Positions 23,301-36,700 of a stretch of DNA of 64,000 bases are shown piece by piece (positions within the stretch are counted from its first letter, which is position 1; each line of letters starts with the position of its first letter). The DNA is taken from contig CM032126.1 in assembly GCA_018894105.1 (NCBI GenBank), positions 30,726,391 through 30,790,390 of the forward strand, written 5' to 3'. The translations under genes and the position numbers were made by a program. The notes beneath the pieces are model-generated. The model did not search any database. It was not told where the DNA came from and worked only from the letters and a program-made list of their open reading frames with translations. The DNA comes from Jacaranda mimosifolia. Lineage: Eukaryota > Streptophyta > Magnoliopsida > Lamiales > Bignoniaceae.

Positions 23301-26300
23301 TTATTAATTTGTTCACTGGAAAATTATCCATTGCAACAGCACTAATATAACCCCCGTTATTAATTGGACATGCTATAAAAACGTGTTTAAAAAATTAAGG
23401 GAATAAAAAATACGATAAGAACATTATGACACTGATATGGAGAAAACTAGACAACCTCTTACAGACTATTTTGATAAAAATAAAGAAACATCAAACTAAA
23501 TTCACTTTTTCTCTCTTCTTGAATTTTTTCTAAAGTTATCATTTTTTTTTTTTTTTGGCAGACATTCAATATTATAATCGATATAAACATGTTTTAGATT
23601 ATATTTATATTTTTTTACACACGCAAGCATACACACATTTTGGCAATCAAAGATAAATTTCGGACTATATATATTTTAAGTGTAAGAATAGTTTCATTCG
23701 ACTAATTGAATAATAATAATTATTATATACATATTTATCTACACTATGACTATACTTTTATTTTTATATATCAAAGTTATATTGAAATGATATGTTTAAG
23801 TTAGTCATGCTATGTTTTAAAATTTTTAAGAATTATCGTGGCCTAGATCGTGCAGATGTCAAGATATGATTCGTTTGAATAAATTATTATATGTATTCAG
23901 TGTTAAAATATTAAATATTAAAAGTTAAGACTATATTTATAGTGGGGTCTATGTTATATTATGATGTGATTTATACCAATTAATATTTTTACTGGAATAT
24001 GTGTGTTAATTTTCCAACTCTACCCCTATGGTTGATTTTCCGAACATTCTTGCATTGAGTCATAAATTTGTTGCAACTCTTATAGGTTAACGTGGCTAAT
24101 GTTAATATAGAATCTTAAATTTAAATTTTGCGTGTGTTTTAGGTACGAGTAGGAGGCTAATAGATTAGAGTGATGGTGAGGATTTTGATATATATATATA
24201 TATATATGTATTAAGATATTAAGAGTAAAATTACTGGTATTATATTTTCATCTTGCTTTGTGAATAGTGATTCCATTATTTTTTTTCCCCCTAAAAAAAT
24301 TGCATTTTATTATCAAGAAATATGGTGAATTATTGTCATACTTAGTGAAATTTTTTGTAAAAGCCTATATCAAATTTTATTATATTTATATGGGTTGATC
24401 CAAAAAGGAAAAAAATTAAAAAAACAAAAAAAATTGATGCATTGAGTTTTTCAATGGACAGCAAGTATTTTCTATAGAAAGATATCGATTGGTCATTATT
24501 AAAGTCTAAATTATTGAAAAAGGATAAGGATTGAGAAACAATGGTATATAATAAAGCACGCATTCTTCCTTTGTTGAATTGTATAATATTGGGGACTTAC
24601 CTTTGAATTGCCAAGTCCCAACTAAAAAAGAAATGTCTACCAGATTAAATTTATATTTGTCATACCAAAACAAATAAATAATAATACTAAATTTTTAAGT
24701 AGAAATGCAAAAATTGTTACTTATTTACACATATTAAGTGATAATAAATTTTTTAAGTTTAATAGTCAGAATAATTATACTTAAAATTATCATTATTAAT
24801 GATTAGTCAAACTTTTATATTATTAATAAAAAAATTATTAATTATACTAACAGTTTCTTTTGTTTCTAGGTTGTTACCATAGTACTATAATATTAACAAC
24901 GAAGACGTAAAATAGTAATTTCTATTGCTAAGTCATGAGTGTGGGAAAATAAAATTCTTTTGATCCATACTATTATTAATAAAATAAAAGTAATTATTAA
25001 TTAATATTTTGTTACTAACAATAATTTTCTCATTATTAATCAATTTTTTTTACTAATATTTTAATAACAAATATTGTAATTTATCCAAACTACGAGTTGC
25101 AGCGTACACTATGTGTAAAATTTCAATATATAAAATATAAAATATTTTTTTATTATTATATAATACTATATTTTTTAATTTATTAAAGGAAATAATACAG
25201 TTGAAAAAAATTGTAGAGAGAAGAAATAAAATAATTTAAAAAATAGAAAAAAAGATGAAATATAAAATGATACTTTATAAATAAATTAATCTAATTAATA
25301 TATTAAAAATATATTAAAGGATTGTTTTAATATTTCGTCACTTTATGAATGATATCTATACTATATATAAAACCGCACACGCCTTTTTCTGTTTTTTCGT
25401 ATGGTTTTCTTAAAGTGTCCACATATTATTTGTTTAAAGTTCATACATATTAAGGTAATTCTTTTTTCTCCTCTCTAATATTTTTCTCTTCAGTTGTTTA
25501 CTATATTTTTCATTTTTCTTCTCTTTAATTCTTTTTACTCACTATAAAAAAATTAAATAAATACAATGATAACTTTATAAATTATAGCAATATATATATA
25601 AAAAAAAATAAACGCTCTATTTATTTTGTATTACAAATTATTATTATACGCATGACGCATTAAGTAGTCAAAATTGTTAGCAAATATAATAGTCCCCAAT
25701 TCCCATTGGTATGGAACTGACTTTTCTTCTTTTCTACCACAGTCACCCTTTAAACAACCCTATAATTACGGATCTTCTCTTTGATTTTTTCAACCCCATA
25801 ACAGCCCACCTGTATCCTTATCCATACGCTAATTACTAATCAATACTTTAAACCTTTCATTAATACCCAAAACGCCAATGTTACTATCTATCCACTTACC
25901 CTATTTAATAAATTTGATATCTTATTTTCTTTTAAACAACATTTTATTTTTAAAATAATATCTCTTTCTAAAAGTATAATTTAATTTACAATAATAATGT
26001 GGCATCATTAATTATCATAATTTCCTTTTAAATTAAAAACATAAAAATTCTCAAAAATTGAACGAGTTTTGTATACATTCATTAAGCCTTTAAACACCAA
26101 ATTTAAAAGAAAAATTAAATAAAAAGAAAAAAAAACTCATAGCTCAATTATTATTGCTTTTGAACAAGGATATATTTGTCGTTAACACGATGAATATATC
26201 AATAGTACAATTATATTAATATTTATAATTTTAAATAGAAAATAAAGTACTAATCAAAAGATTATTACATTATAATAAAATTATACCAAGATACGCAATC

Positions 26301-26940
26301 TTAAAAAGAAAATCAAAACAATAACTAAGAAAATACTATAATCGATAACACAGTTACATTTGTATACAAAATTTTAAATAAAAAATAAAAGTAAATAGCC
26401 AAAAATTTATTTTCATCATGAATCTATATTATTTTAAAATAGTTTCCTCCCTATAATTATTATGGAAAATTATATAGATACACGCTATACACCTATCATA
26501 TCTTTTGAGGATAGACTTAATTAAATAAGATTAATTACATTTATTTACAAAATCGTTTAATATCCTGAATTTGGATAAGATCAGATATATTGATTATCTA
26601 CCATGAATATTATATATGGAAAAGAGGAAATATAAAGTTGAAAGAAATAAGATATTCACTTAATTACTTTTATTTTTATTTTTCTCTAAAAAGAAGATAT
26701 TCACTTAATTATGGTATACCTAAATTTAAAAGCAATTAATTTCCTTATTATTACAGAGTCACACACCATGTTGGTAAGTCGGTCCTCTGTTCTTATCCTT
26801 TCCACCATGTGTATATACCACCTTCCTAACGCTGCACAATAACAAATGGTACAATTTTCCATATTTCAAACCTTTTCCTTATAATTCTCGGCCCCATTAA
26901 TGATAATCCAAGGATGTTACAAATTACAATCCATGTTTTT
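23301..26940. other. Intergenic region upstream of the TPS gene
   Basis: About 3.6 kb of AT-rich DNA. It contains a TA microsatellite at about 24189-24207 and a possible Helitron 5' terminus at 25355. A short duplication of TATTCACTTAATTA lies near 26650 and 26697. No coding family was recognised. Confidence 0.5.
25355..25384 (+). mobile_element. Possible Helitron 5' terminus
   Basis: TCTATACTATATATAAAA, preceded by A, resembles the TC-starting 5' ends of plant Helitrons of the ATREP type. No matching 3' hairpin with a terminal CTRR was found downstream, so the call is tentative. Confidence 0.22.
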
Positions 26941-26943
26941 TTG

Positions 26944-26950
26944 TATATAT
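26944..26950 (+). promoter_or_regulatory. Candidate TATA box of the TPS gene
   Basis: TATATAT follows TTG about 175 bp before the ATG at 27123, so transcription would start near 26975. A strong donor, GTGAGTAT at 26993, and a pyrimidine-rich acceptor ending CAAG at 27084 suggest a 92-bp intron in the 5' UTR. If it is spliced, the in-frame ATG at 27030 is removed. Confidence 0.5.
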
Positions 26951-27122
26951 GAGAGCCATGAAGCACACCCTTTTTGTCTTAAACACCCACCGGTGAGTAT
27001 AGAAACACTTTTTTGAGTCTTGAAGGTCCTTGTTCAAGGTACATTTGAACTGTTTCTTTTTTCTGTGTTTCTGTCCGATTCAAGAAAACCCAAGATTTTG
27101 TGGTGTTTGGGATTTTGTCATT

Positions 27123-29956
27123 ATGCTGTCGAGATCTTATTTCAATCTGTTAAACCTGGATGACTATTCCAGTGATCGGACTCGAATCCCAAGAGTGATT
27201 TCTGTGCCGGGGATCATATCAGATTTTGAGGATGGGAGTGATGTTCATAGCCCAGAATTGGAGACGATTTCTTCTATCAGTCTCGAGAGGAGAATAGTTG
27301 TGGCCAACCAGCTGCCATTGAGGGCTTATAAGAATTCATCAGAAGGGAAAAAATGGTGCTTTGATTGGGATGAAGATGCCTTAGTTTTGCAGCTGAGGGA
27401 TGGGTTTCCTCCGGATGTGGAAGTTGTGTATGTTGGTTGTTTGGGGGTGGATATTGTGGATCCACAGGAACAAGAAGAGGTGGCCCAATTGCTATTGGAT
27501 AAGTTCAAATGTGTGCCAACTTTCTTGCCATTGGAGTTGATTAACAAGTTTTATCATGGCTTCTGCAAGCATTATTTATGGCCCTTGTTTCACTATATGT
27601 TGCCTTTGACACCTAATCATGGTGTGAGGTTTGATAAGGACATGTGGCAGGCTTATGTATCTGCAAACAAGGTTTTTGCAGACAAAGTTATGGAGGTTAT
27701 CAACCCAGATGAGGATTATGTTTGGATACATGATTATCATCTCATGGTTCTTCCCACTTTCTTGAGGAAAAGACACCATAGGGTAAAGCTTGGATTTTTC
27801 CTTCACAGTCCTTTTCCTTCATCTGAAATTTACAGAACATTGCCAGTTAGGGAGGAGATTTTGAGGGCCCTTTTGAATTGTGATCTCATTGGATTCCATA
27901 CTTTCGATTATGCTAGGCACTTCTTGTCATGCTGTAGTAGAATGCTTGGATTGGATTATCAATCCAAGAGGGGGTATATAGGATTGGACTATTATGGCAG
28001 AACCGTTTGTATTAAAATCCTCCCAGTTGGAATCCATATGGACCAAATTAAATCTATTATGTCATTACCAGATACTGCTGAGAAAGTTAAGGAACTAAAG
28101 AAAAAATACGATGGGAAAATTGTCCTATTAGGTGTAGATGATTTAGACATGTTCAAGGGCATTAGTTTGAAGTTCATGGCATTTGGTCTGCTTTTGGATG
28201 AGATTCCTGCATACAGAGGAAATGTAGTTTTGGTTCAGATTATGAACGCGCCCAGGAGTCGAGGCAATGATATTCAAGAAGTCCAGGATGAGGTTAATAA
28301 AGTTGCAAGTGAGATTAATAAAAAATATGGTAAGCTAGAATATCAGCCAATTGTTTGTATAAATGGTCCAGTCTCATTTCAAGATAAAGTTTCATATTAT
28401 GCAATATCTGAATGTGTTGTGGTGAATGCTGTTAGGGATGGGATGAATTTGGTTCCTTACAAGTATACAGTATCTAGGCAGGGTAGCCCTGATTTAGACA
28501 AGAACCTGGGACTTGAGGATTGTGCCAAACCTAAGAAAAGTGTTATTATTGTGTCCGAATTCATAGGATGTTCTCCATCCCTTAGTGGTGCAATCCGAGT
28601 GAATCCTTGGGATATCAATAGTGTGGCCGAGGGAATGTTTATGGGAATCACGATGAAGGATTCTGAGAAAGAATTGCGCCATGAGAAGCATTACAAGTAT
28701 ATTGCGTCTCATGATGTCGCCTACTGGGCCAGGAGTTTTGATCAGGATCTTGAGAGAGCTTGTTCTGAGCATTACAGGAAAAGATGTTGGGGCATTGGGT
28801 TCGGCCTGAACTCCAGAGTTGTGGCCTTGGGTCCGAATTTCAGAAAGCTTTCAGTTGAGCACATTGTTTCTGCTTATAACAAGACAACTAGCCGGCTTAT
28901 CCTTCTTGATTATGACGGTACCATGATGCCACAGGATAGAGTCGACAAGTCTCCAAGCCCTGAAGTTATTTCGGTCTTGAATGGCTTATGCAATGATCCG
29001 AAGAACACTGTGTTTATTGTTAGTGGCAGAGGGAAAGATTCGCTCGGCAAGTGGTTCTCTCAATGTGAGAGACTTGGGCTGTCTGCAGAGCATGGCTACT
29101 TCACTAGGTAATTTTTATACAAAACATTGGGGTTCTTCTTAACTGTCATTGTTAGCTTAATTTGGTTCTTTTGTTCTTCTAGGTGGATCAAGAGCTCCCA
29201 ATGGGAATCTTGTCGGTTGGCAATCGACTTGGACTGGAAAAAGATTGTCTTGCCGATAATGGAGCATTACACAGAGGCTACAGATGGATCATCAATAGAG
29301 CAGAAGGAGAGTGCTTTAGTTTGGCATCATCAAGAAGCTGACCCTGACTTCGGCTTGTGGCAAGCAAAAGAGCTTCTTGATCACTTGGAGAATGTACTTG
29401 CTAATGATCCTGTTGTGGTAAAAAGTGGCCAACAAATAGTTGAGGTTAAACCACAGGTATTTGCTCAGCTCAGACGACTTGTTTGGGATTTGTATATAAT
29501 CTTTGGGATTATTTGTCAGGATTAAGAATGTTGGTTCCTAGGAAATGGCTGTCTGTACTGATCTTGTTGGAGGTCTTTTGTTTGTTTTTTCGTCTGTCTT
29601 TGCAGGGTGTGAGCAAAGGAGTCGCGGTAAAGAATCTTCTGGAAACCATGAGGAATAGAGGAAAGCCAGCAGACTTTGTATTGTGCATAGGTGATGACAG
29701 ATCTGATGAGGACATGTTTGAGGTTATTACAAGTTCAGTCGCCAAGCGGTCATTGCCTGATACGGCTGAAGTGTTTGCCTGCACCGTCGGCCAAAAGCCG
29801 AGCATGGCAAAATATTACCTTGATGATACATTTGAAGTTATCAAAATGCTTCAAGGCCTTTCAGACGCATCAGGACACAGCAACCCTACACAAAATCTGG
29901 ACTTGTCTGAAGAAATGGGGTGTAAAGAAAGGGCAGGTACACAAACTGAAGCTTGA
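27123..29956 (+). CDS. TPS11: Class II trehalose-6-phosphate synthase/phosphatase-like protein (TPS11-like)
   Basis: Exons 27123-29107, 29183-29456 and 29606-29956 join in frame to 869 residues; introns are GT-AG. I chose the ATG at 27123 (MLSRSYFNLL) because class II proteins begin this way and the ATG at 27030 lies in a probable 5' UTR intron. Residues about 55-540 form a GT20 synthase-like domain (WIHDYHLMVLPTFLR; VRDGMNLVPYKY; SEFIGCSPSLSGAIRVNPW). Residues about 590-830 form a HAD phosphatase-like domain with DYDGT (596-600), SGRGK (634-638) and GDDRSDED (782-789). In GVDDLDMFKG (337-346), Asp340 stands where class I enzymes have a sugar-phosphate-binding Arg, as in other class II proteins, so synthase activity is unlikely and a regulatory role in trehalose-6-phosphate or sugar signalling is expected. 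The three-exon layout fits the class. The TPS11 assignment is by eye; TPS8-10 are the alternatives. Confidence 0.96.
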
Positions 29957-30060
29957 TCTAGAAATAGAGAGATTAAAATACTGCTGCTTTGTACAGAAGA
30001 TACATGTAGTTTACAGATGATCTGATTATCAATAGATTGAAATGTAATAAGTAGGTTTTC
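29957..30060 (+). terminator. 3' UTR of the TPS gene with possible poly(A) signal
   Basis: After the TGA at 29954-29956 an AT-rich 3' UTR follows. AATGTAATAA at 30041-30050 is a plausible weak plant polyadenylation signal; no perfect AATAAA is seen nearby. Confidence 0.35.
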
Positions 30061-33000
30061 CCCTTAGGAAATTGGAAGTTGTGTCTCTCTATGTTCATAG
30101 TTCCCTATGACCCCAGTTAACAAAAACAATTTTCTTAAATTCTTTGCTTTCAACTGGAAATGGTTTGTTCTTTATATTTGGTCTTACTCTAGTTGTGTTT
30201 GACACTTGGATGATATGAAAAAGGCGAAAGCATAGTTCGAACTTGGCTATACTAAGAAATTAAGGCACGAATTCTTTCGCATTTTACTTTATAATATCAT
30301 TAGATATTTGACAATTCATAGATCCATTTGGTATCGACATAAATTTTTTTCACATTTTTATGTGAAACTATTGTAATTGTGAGACCTCTGATGATGTCGG
30401 ATGTTAATTCATATTCCGTACTATTTAGTTTCTGTTTCACAAATTTTCTTTGAACTTTAGTTGCTTTCTCTAATAATTGGATCTTTGGCCCCCGATGATT
30501 TATAGGTGTTCCCTTCTAACTTTGTCGAAGAGTACAAGATTCAAGAGAAATATGAGTTATAACTACTGAATTATCTTGCACTTTGTTTGGTTTAAAGATT
30601 TTGATAGCTATAGAAAAATATTAGGAAAAAGAAAAATAAAATTAAATAAATGTAAAATCTTTGATATGTTTGATTGTTCAAGAAAAACAAAGAAAAGAAA
30701 TGTCTCCATTAGAGATGATGAAAGTATTGAAGAAAGAGAGAACCACATGAGTTTTTCTCTTATAATATGATTGATATGCAGGAATTAAATAGAAATGAGA
30801 TGGACATTCGCCAAATCCGTTCTCAAACACTAGTGGTATAAGTTAGTTGGGCTTTTCTAACATTTTAACCACTTTGTTTTTCTTCTTATTACGTAAGCAC
30901 CTTTTTAGCTTTGATCTTCAAACGAACATATCATAGTCGTACACTTATGTTTGTTTTAATTTAATTTAATTTTATTTAAATAATTTACTAATTATTTTGT
31001 TTAGTCTTAAAATATTATTTTGTCCCTTGGTAAAATTTGTTTATCTTATATTTAGCCTTTGTTTTATCTTTAGTATCAACAAATCATTTATATTTTTGAG
31101 TAATTTACTAAAAACATAGGGGGATGGTGGGGGTGGGGCTAGGTGTGTGTGTGTGTATATATATATATATTATATTTATATATATATATGTATTGAGTAA
31201 TATAAATGTATGTTTATTTATATATATATGTATATACGTAAATATATTTGATTGATTATATATACATATGTATTAATTTCATATATTTAAAGGAAAAGAA
31301 ATGATGTGTTTGAATTCTATTAGTTTAATTTGTATACTAAATATTTAAATAGAAAAATATATCTTTATAATTTTGTCTACAAAATATTTAAAGAAAAATA
31401 ATGTAAATAGAGAGAATTTTTTTTTTAAGGCATTGCGACCCAATATTTGTTTTTTGTTATTATATTTTTTAAAAACATGAAATTTGGCATGTGAGGAAAT
31501 TTGAGAAAATAAGAGATTAAACAAATTTAGATGTTAGGGACTTGGGGTTAAACAAACTAAAAGGACAATTATGGTATTTAACTTTAAAAAAGGTAAATAT
31601 TTTAAGTTATCTATTTTTTGTTTATCTAGACAAAATGTCACTTGTCATAAAACAAAATCATACATAACAATAAATAAAAATCATGGGGTTAGGATAGTAG
31701 ACAATCCCAAGTTAGTGATGAAAGTCCTTGTTTCCATAGAAATGTTTATTCCTAAATATATGAGATTAGTCATTCCTTTCATCCTCCATGGGTTTAGCCA
31801 TTCCTAATCTATTTAGAATACATTTATTTTTTTGTTTGACAAAATCACCCTCCAATTAATTTTTTTTTTTTTTTTTTTGTTTGATAAATCTCAATAAATC
31901 CCAACATCATGCCTCTCAATTTTTTTTATTCTCTCTTATATCCTTCATTTACCTCAAATATATATATATATATATATATATTCATCAATTACTTAAATCA
32001 TTCACCTTCTCTCCAACAAAATTTGTAAAGCTTCATATTCTTTATTGGTGAATTTTTTTCCCCCAGTTATGAACCTTATTTAATTCAATTTTTTTGTCCT
32101 TTGTCAAAAATCTAAAACCCTTTTTCTTGATAAAAGAAAAAATTGAACTTCGATTTTGATGTATTTGATAATGCTAGTGGAAATCTGTGCACTTATATAA
32201 TTAATTGGAGTAAAACTGGCGGGCTCTTAGTTGATCATCAATGTGGATTGTAAACCAAGCAAGCGGCAACCTTCAATTGAAAATTGGTGCAGAATACATG
32301 AATCAATTAAAGAACTTTTGTGTGGATTCAAGTATTAAAATGGATTGATTGTGAAGAAAAAAGTGTGCTTTAAGAGAAACTATTTATCTAGTTTTGACTA
32401 GAATATTAAGTATAATACATAAAAGAATATTTATAAGTAAATAATTTTATTTTAATAAATTTTCACGGATGGTAATTTGGTCATTTAAAACAATTTCATT
32501 CCATTTCTATCAATAATTGTTAATTACCAATCATGATATTGGAATCAAAGAAAGAATAAGAATTTTATTTCTTTTTCATTCACTGCGTATACCAATTATA
32601 GGATAAATATTGCTAACATCGTTTCTTTTTTATCTTCATTCCATTCCCACCTGATTATATCCCTACATACCAATCACCACCTTATTTTCCTCATCAATTT
32701 GGAAGAAAATATATATTTTTTCAATTATATTATGTTTCCCCTCAAGTGTTGTTTTTCTTAATATTTTCTTACCAACCAAATATTCAAAATTATTTCTCTT
32801 AATATTTTCTTTTTTTATCCTCGTCAAAATCCTTATACAAAACATAATGTTAGGAATTACTTGTGAAAAATGTGATATAATTACATAAAAAATACCATAG
32901 TTCCCAGGTGCCTTGTTTTTATATTTGTTTTTTTGTTTTTCATTATTTTGAAGTGCATTTTTTTATTGGTATAAAAATAAATATACGATAGAACTATTTG

Positions 33001-33414
33001 GTTTTATTAAATTGACAACGATATTTTAGTGTAAGAACAATAATTATAGGGTCTTATTATTTATTAATTTTTATTAATCAGATTATATAGAGTTGAGAAA
33101 TTATTATTTAATTTATTTTGAATTTCATTAGAGAGAAAAATATTATCGAATTAGCTAGTGGGATTTTAATTATTTTAGTAATGTAAGTCCTATTCCGACT
33201 CCGTAAATGGAAATAATTTACAAATTACAGAAATCAAAATAAATAATATTTTATTGAAAATGTGGAAAACATGTATGCTTTTTATATTTCAAGTAATAAA
33301 AAAGATATAAAAAAAAATAAAAATGAACAGAACTCTTTTTCTTAAAAGGCACTGCCGGAAATGGGCGAGGAGTTAAAACAAGGACCCCGACCTATTTATT
33401 CATTATCACATGAT
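30061..33414. other. Intergenic, AT-rich with microsatellites
   Basis: The region holds GT/TA runs at about 31146-31190, a TA run at about 31960-31983 and a poly-T at about 31860-31878. I found no gene, no paired transposon ends and no RNA gene. Confidence 0.5.
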
Positions 33415-33416
33415 CA

Positions 33417-34400
33417 TCAAATACAGAGTGCAAAAAATTGAATAAGAGAGGGAGTATGCTTGGAACCGATTTTCTTCTTCAGCAGGGAGACATGGAAGAC
33501 AGGGTGAATGAGGCTATTCTCAAGTAATTGCAATTCGTACGCTACTAATCTTGTCTTTTGAACCACTGGATTTGGACAGCAGTATTCGGTGCAAGCTTTA
33601 AATTCCTTCCCATGGACATTGGACACGTTTGTTGCTTTTAAGGATGTAATTTGAGATACAGATACACTTGGTCTCCAATGGCAAACTACCATTCTGTTCT
33701 GGTTTTTATCTACATATGATTACATTTATCTGCATATGATTTCATTCTATTTGCATACACCAAATTTTCATTTAGATGTTGAATGATTTTAATTTTGTCT
33801 TGTATGAGATTATTAACATCATTGTGTGTTGTGTGCGCTAGTGCTCATAGTGGTATGCGGGTAGCTGGATCGCCATAGGGAGCTTGGGAGGGGGTTATTT
33901 TTAGGCTTGAATAGAAATTGATGTTATACCAACACTCAGTCAGCTATTTGTTCCAGAGCTTGGGCTTTTGGTGAGTCATACATCCGAGATAGGTTCCAAG
34001 ACATTGGTTAACACACCCTTTCTGAGTTCTGACTGGCTATCTGACTACGGATGGTAAGCAGTGGAAAGGCTTAGGGTGGTACGTAAGAGTTTAAAAATGG
34101 TTTTCCAAAAAGTTCTTGTGAAGATCTTGTCTCTATTTGAAATTATGATTGATTGGGAGTCCATGCAATATGTACATTTGGTATAGAAACAACTTAGCTA
34201 ATTGTTCAGCTATGTAAAGGTGTGACAATGCAAAAATGGGCATGTTTGGTGAGTCTATGAACTATGACCCAAATAGAGTTCTTGCCCTCAAATGCGTGCA
34301 ACCCTTCTATGAAGTCCATATTTATGTGTGATCAGCCTTGGTAAGGGTTGTAGTAAATCAAGGTAAGTGATGTTTTCATGGATATTTCTTTGACATGTGT
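33417..34400 (-). pseudogene. Gypsy integrase, broken
   Basis: From high to low coordinates: LLQPLPRLITHKYG and an FIEGLP-like start near 34240-34370; then NRDKIFTRTFWKTIFKLL and LSLSTAYHP at about 34050-34145, matching the conserved core around the second catalytic Asp and the YHPQTDGQ motif; finally LQLLENSLIHPVFHVSLLKK at about 33460-33540. Stops and frame changes separate all pieces, and part of the region after YHP is missing. Identity rests on several short conserved blocks in the right order. Confidence 0.78.
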
Positions 34401-34739
34401 CACATTTTTTTACCCAATCAATGATATCAATTTAGACCAAGGCAAAAGAACAAAGACTTGATTCTATAATATGTAACAGTGATGCCTGATTATCCGCCAA
34501 GAGATGAACATGCATAAACTCTATTATCTTCTGCCTCAAATTCCCATTTTTTCCAACAAGTATCTCCCCTTAATGTCTAAGCAGCATAGTTTTGGTAAGT
34601 ATATTCTGGGTGTGCCTGTGCATCAATCACTTTAACCCTTACTATGTCACTCAACTTATGTTCCCCAAAGTTGTCTTGAATTTCCACTATCTAATTAGGA
34701 ATAGGTGACATGGAAATAGCAACGCACTAAGCCTGATCA

Positions 34740-35200
34740 TGCTCTATTTTGACAGGGGTTAACGCCCTTTTTTTACTGCATCTCATAGTCAAGTTCCATT
34801 AGTTTGGTCACCCATTTCTACTGCAGCATAGAGTCTACATTCTGATTCATGATATGTTTAAGGCTCTATTGGTCAGTTTTGATGATAAAATGGTATCCTT
34901 CCAAGTAGCGCCTCTACTTGATTACTGCCAGGCAGGAGCATTACCAATTCTTTTTCATAGGGGTGCCCTTAGTGAGTTATGAAACTTATCTTATAAATGT
35001 TTTCCTTCCTCATTCTTATCTGAAAAATATCCCGATCTCAAATCAATTTTTGAAAAAAAATTTGCAACATGAAGCTCATCAATAATTGGTATAAGAAAGC
35101 CATATTTCACATTGAGGCTATTAAGATACCTGTAGTCAATATAGAGCCTACATATGCCATATTTCTTCTTTACCTGCAATATTGGTGAAGCAAAAGGGCT
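34740..35200 (-). pseudogene. Gypsy reverse transcriptase and RNase H, with the RT palm deleted
   Basis: The start of reverse transcriptase is clear at 34991-35179: CRLYIDYRYLNSLNV (standard CVDYRALN), LIPIIDELHV and FFSKIDLRSGY. Within about 70 bp the sequence passes to RNase H, with a YEKELVMLLP start and LLGRIPFYHQN (standard LLGRHFIIKTD). The whole palm with the YVDD site, about 150-200 residues in intact elements, is therefore absent. Confidence 0.8.
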
Positions 35201-35554
35201 TTGACAGGGTCTGATGACCCGCCTTGAAGCATTCCCTTAACAAGATTTTCTATTTCAACTTTGTGGGGGGTAACTGTATGGGTTTTTGCTTCTTAGGAAC
35301 AATATGAGGAATGAATGTTATTTGACGCTCCAAATTCCTACTGGGAGGCAGGTATGTTGCCTTAGCAAACACATCCTCATATGAAGTTAAAAGCTTTTCC
35401 AGTTCCTTTGTGGAGCCTTAGACAGGTGTAGGTACACAGATACTAGAAACATTTGACTACACCACTCATGTGCCCCTCTTTTAAACAATACATATGGCTT
35501 TGCTGAAATTAATTTCAGTTCAGATTGTTTAGTTATTTGCATCAATGAAATCTC

Positions 35555-36060
35555 TCTGCAACTTTTACATATGGTGATCTTCATTTGTGATGATCAAGTT
35601 CTACAGGACTATTTTTCCTCAACCAATCTAACCCAAGTACCAAGTCACACCCTCCCAGTTTGATGGTCCTAATAGGCCTAGAAAAGTGGTCCTCCTAGAT
35701 CTGCCAAGTGAAACTAAGACAAATCCTCCTACTTATTAGCTTGTTTCCATCAACAACAGACATGATAGGGGTAATGCATATAACCAAGTTGATAAGCAAA
35801 CTCCTCATCCAAGAAATAGTAAGTACTATCACTTTCTATGAGGATATGCATTTCCTCCCTTCCATTCTACTTTTATTCTAATTGTGTTCATACTAGTATT
35901 TCTAGTTATTGTGTTTAAGGAAAGTTTGATATTGTCTAACATTATTTGCTCAAGGCACTTTCCTGATGAGATGCTTGCTCGCCTTTCTCAGTCATCATTG
36001 AAAACAATTGTCTCTATTTACATCTATGCTCTAGTGTAAAGATCTCATCACAATTATAGC
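35555..36060 (-). pseudogene. Gypsy protease and gag zinc knuckle, broken
   Basis: Protease-like sequence at about 35585-35870 contains ILIESDSTYYFLDEEFAYQL, where working enzymes have a D-S-G triad, then DGNKLIS-like and LGVDWLRKNSP-like blocks split by frame changes, and DHHKMKITI. Upstream on the minus strand, NCDEIFTLEHRCK at about 36016-36060 is a gag zinc knuckle with its first Cys changed. Both active sites look lost. Confidence 0.72.
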
Positions 36061-36099
36061 TCAAGTTTTGCTTTATCCTCATTTTGGTTACAGTTAGCA

Positions 36100-36700
36100 G
36101 TTCTCTAGGGGAGGGGGCTAGGGTCAACTAGTTTAAAAGGAATTTGGTGCCACTTTGAGGGGGTTTGGTCAGGGATGGTTTGAAAAGGGATTTGGAAGGG
36201 CTGTAACTTTTGTGTAGTAAGGACGATCTCTTGAGGATGGCTTCTACTGTAACATATGGGATTTAAGCTCTTCAAACTTCTCTAAATATTGGGAGACTGT
36301 TCTTGCTTGCTCAAGCCTATTAAATCTTCTATGAGTAACTCCATATTATTCTCATCGAACCTGGGGAGAATTGCTTCCATGAATTGCTACCAAGTAGGTC
36401 CCATCCTTCCATGTAGCTTTGAGACCATAGTTCTGTCTTGCCTTCAAACACTCTCTGCTCCTTAGATATGCTGGTGACAACTTGGAAGTATCTTTAGCAT
36501 TTCTAAGTTGATGTTTTGGGTGCATCTCCATCAAAATATGGAAACTCCACTTTACAGAATGAAGCATATCCTCATGTTGTTGTGGTATTGGCCTCACAGT
36601 TGTTTGTATTCCTAGCAGACAGTTGAGAGGTGGATCCCTATCTATAGGCATATAAACCTTTTCTAAGTATTAACTTGGTTTGAGGTGTTAATGCATTTGC
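36100..36700 (-). pseudogene. Probable gag remnant of the gypsy element
   Basis: By position, between the zinc knuckle and the primer-binding site, this should be gag. The 99-codon frame at 36352-36651 includes LSPAYLRSRECLKARQNYGL, which I could not match firmly. Assignment rests on context. Confidence 0.4.

Noticed and set aside
25355..26760. A complete Helitron starting at 25355
   Set aside because: Only a 5'-like end was seen; no hairpin plus CTRR end was found downstream.
27030..27122. Upstream in-frame extension of the TPS protein
   Set aside because: The extra 31 residues do not fit the family N-terminus, and the ATG lies in a likely 5' UTR intron; the start at 27123 gives the usual class II beginning.
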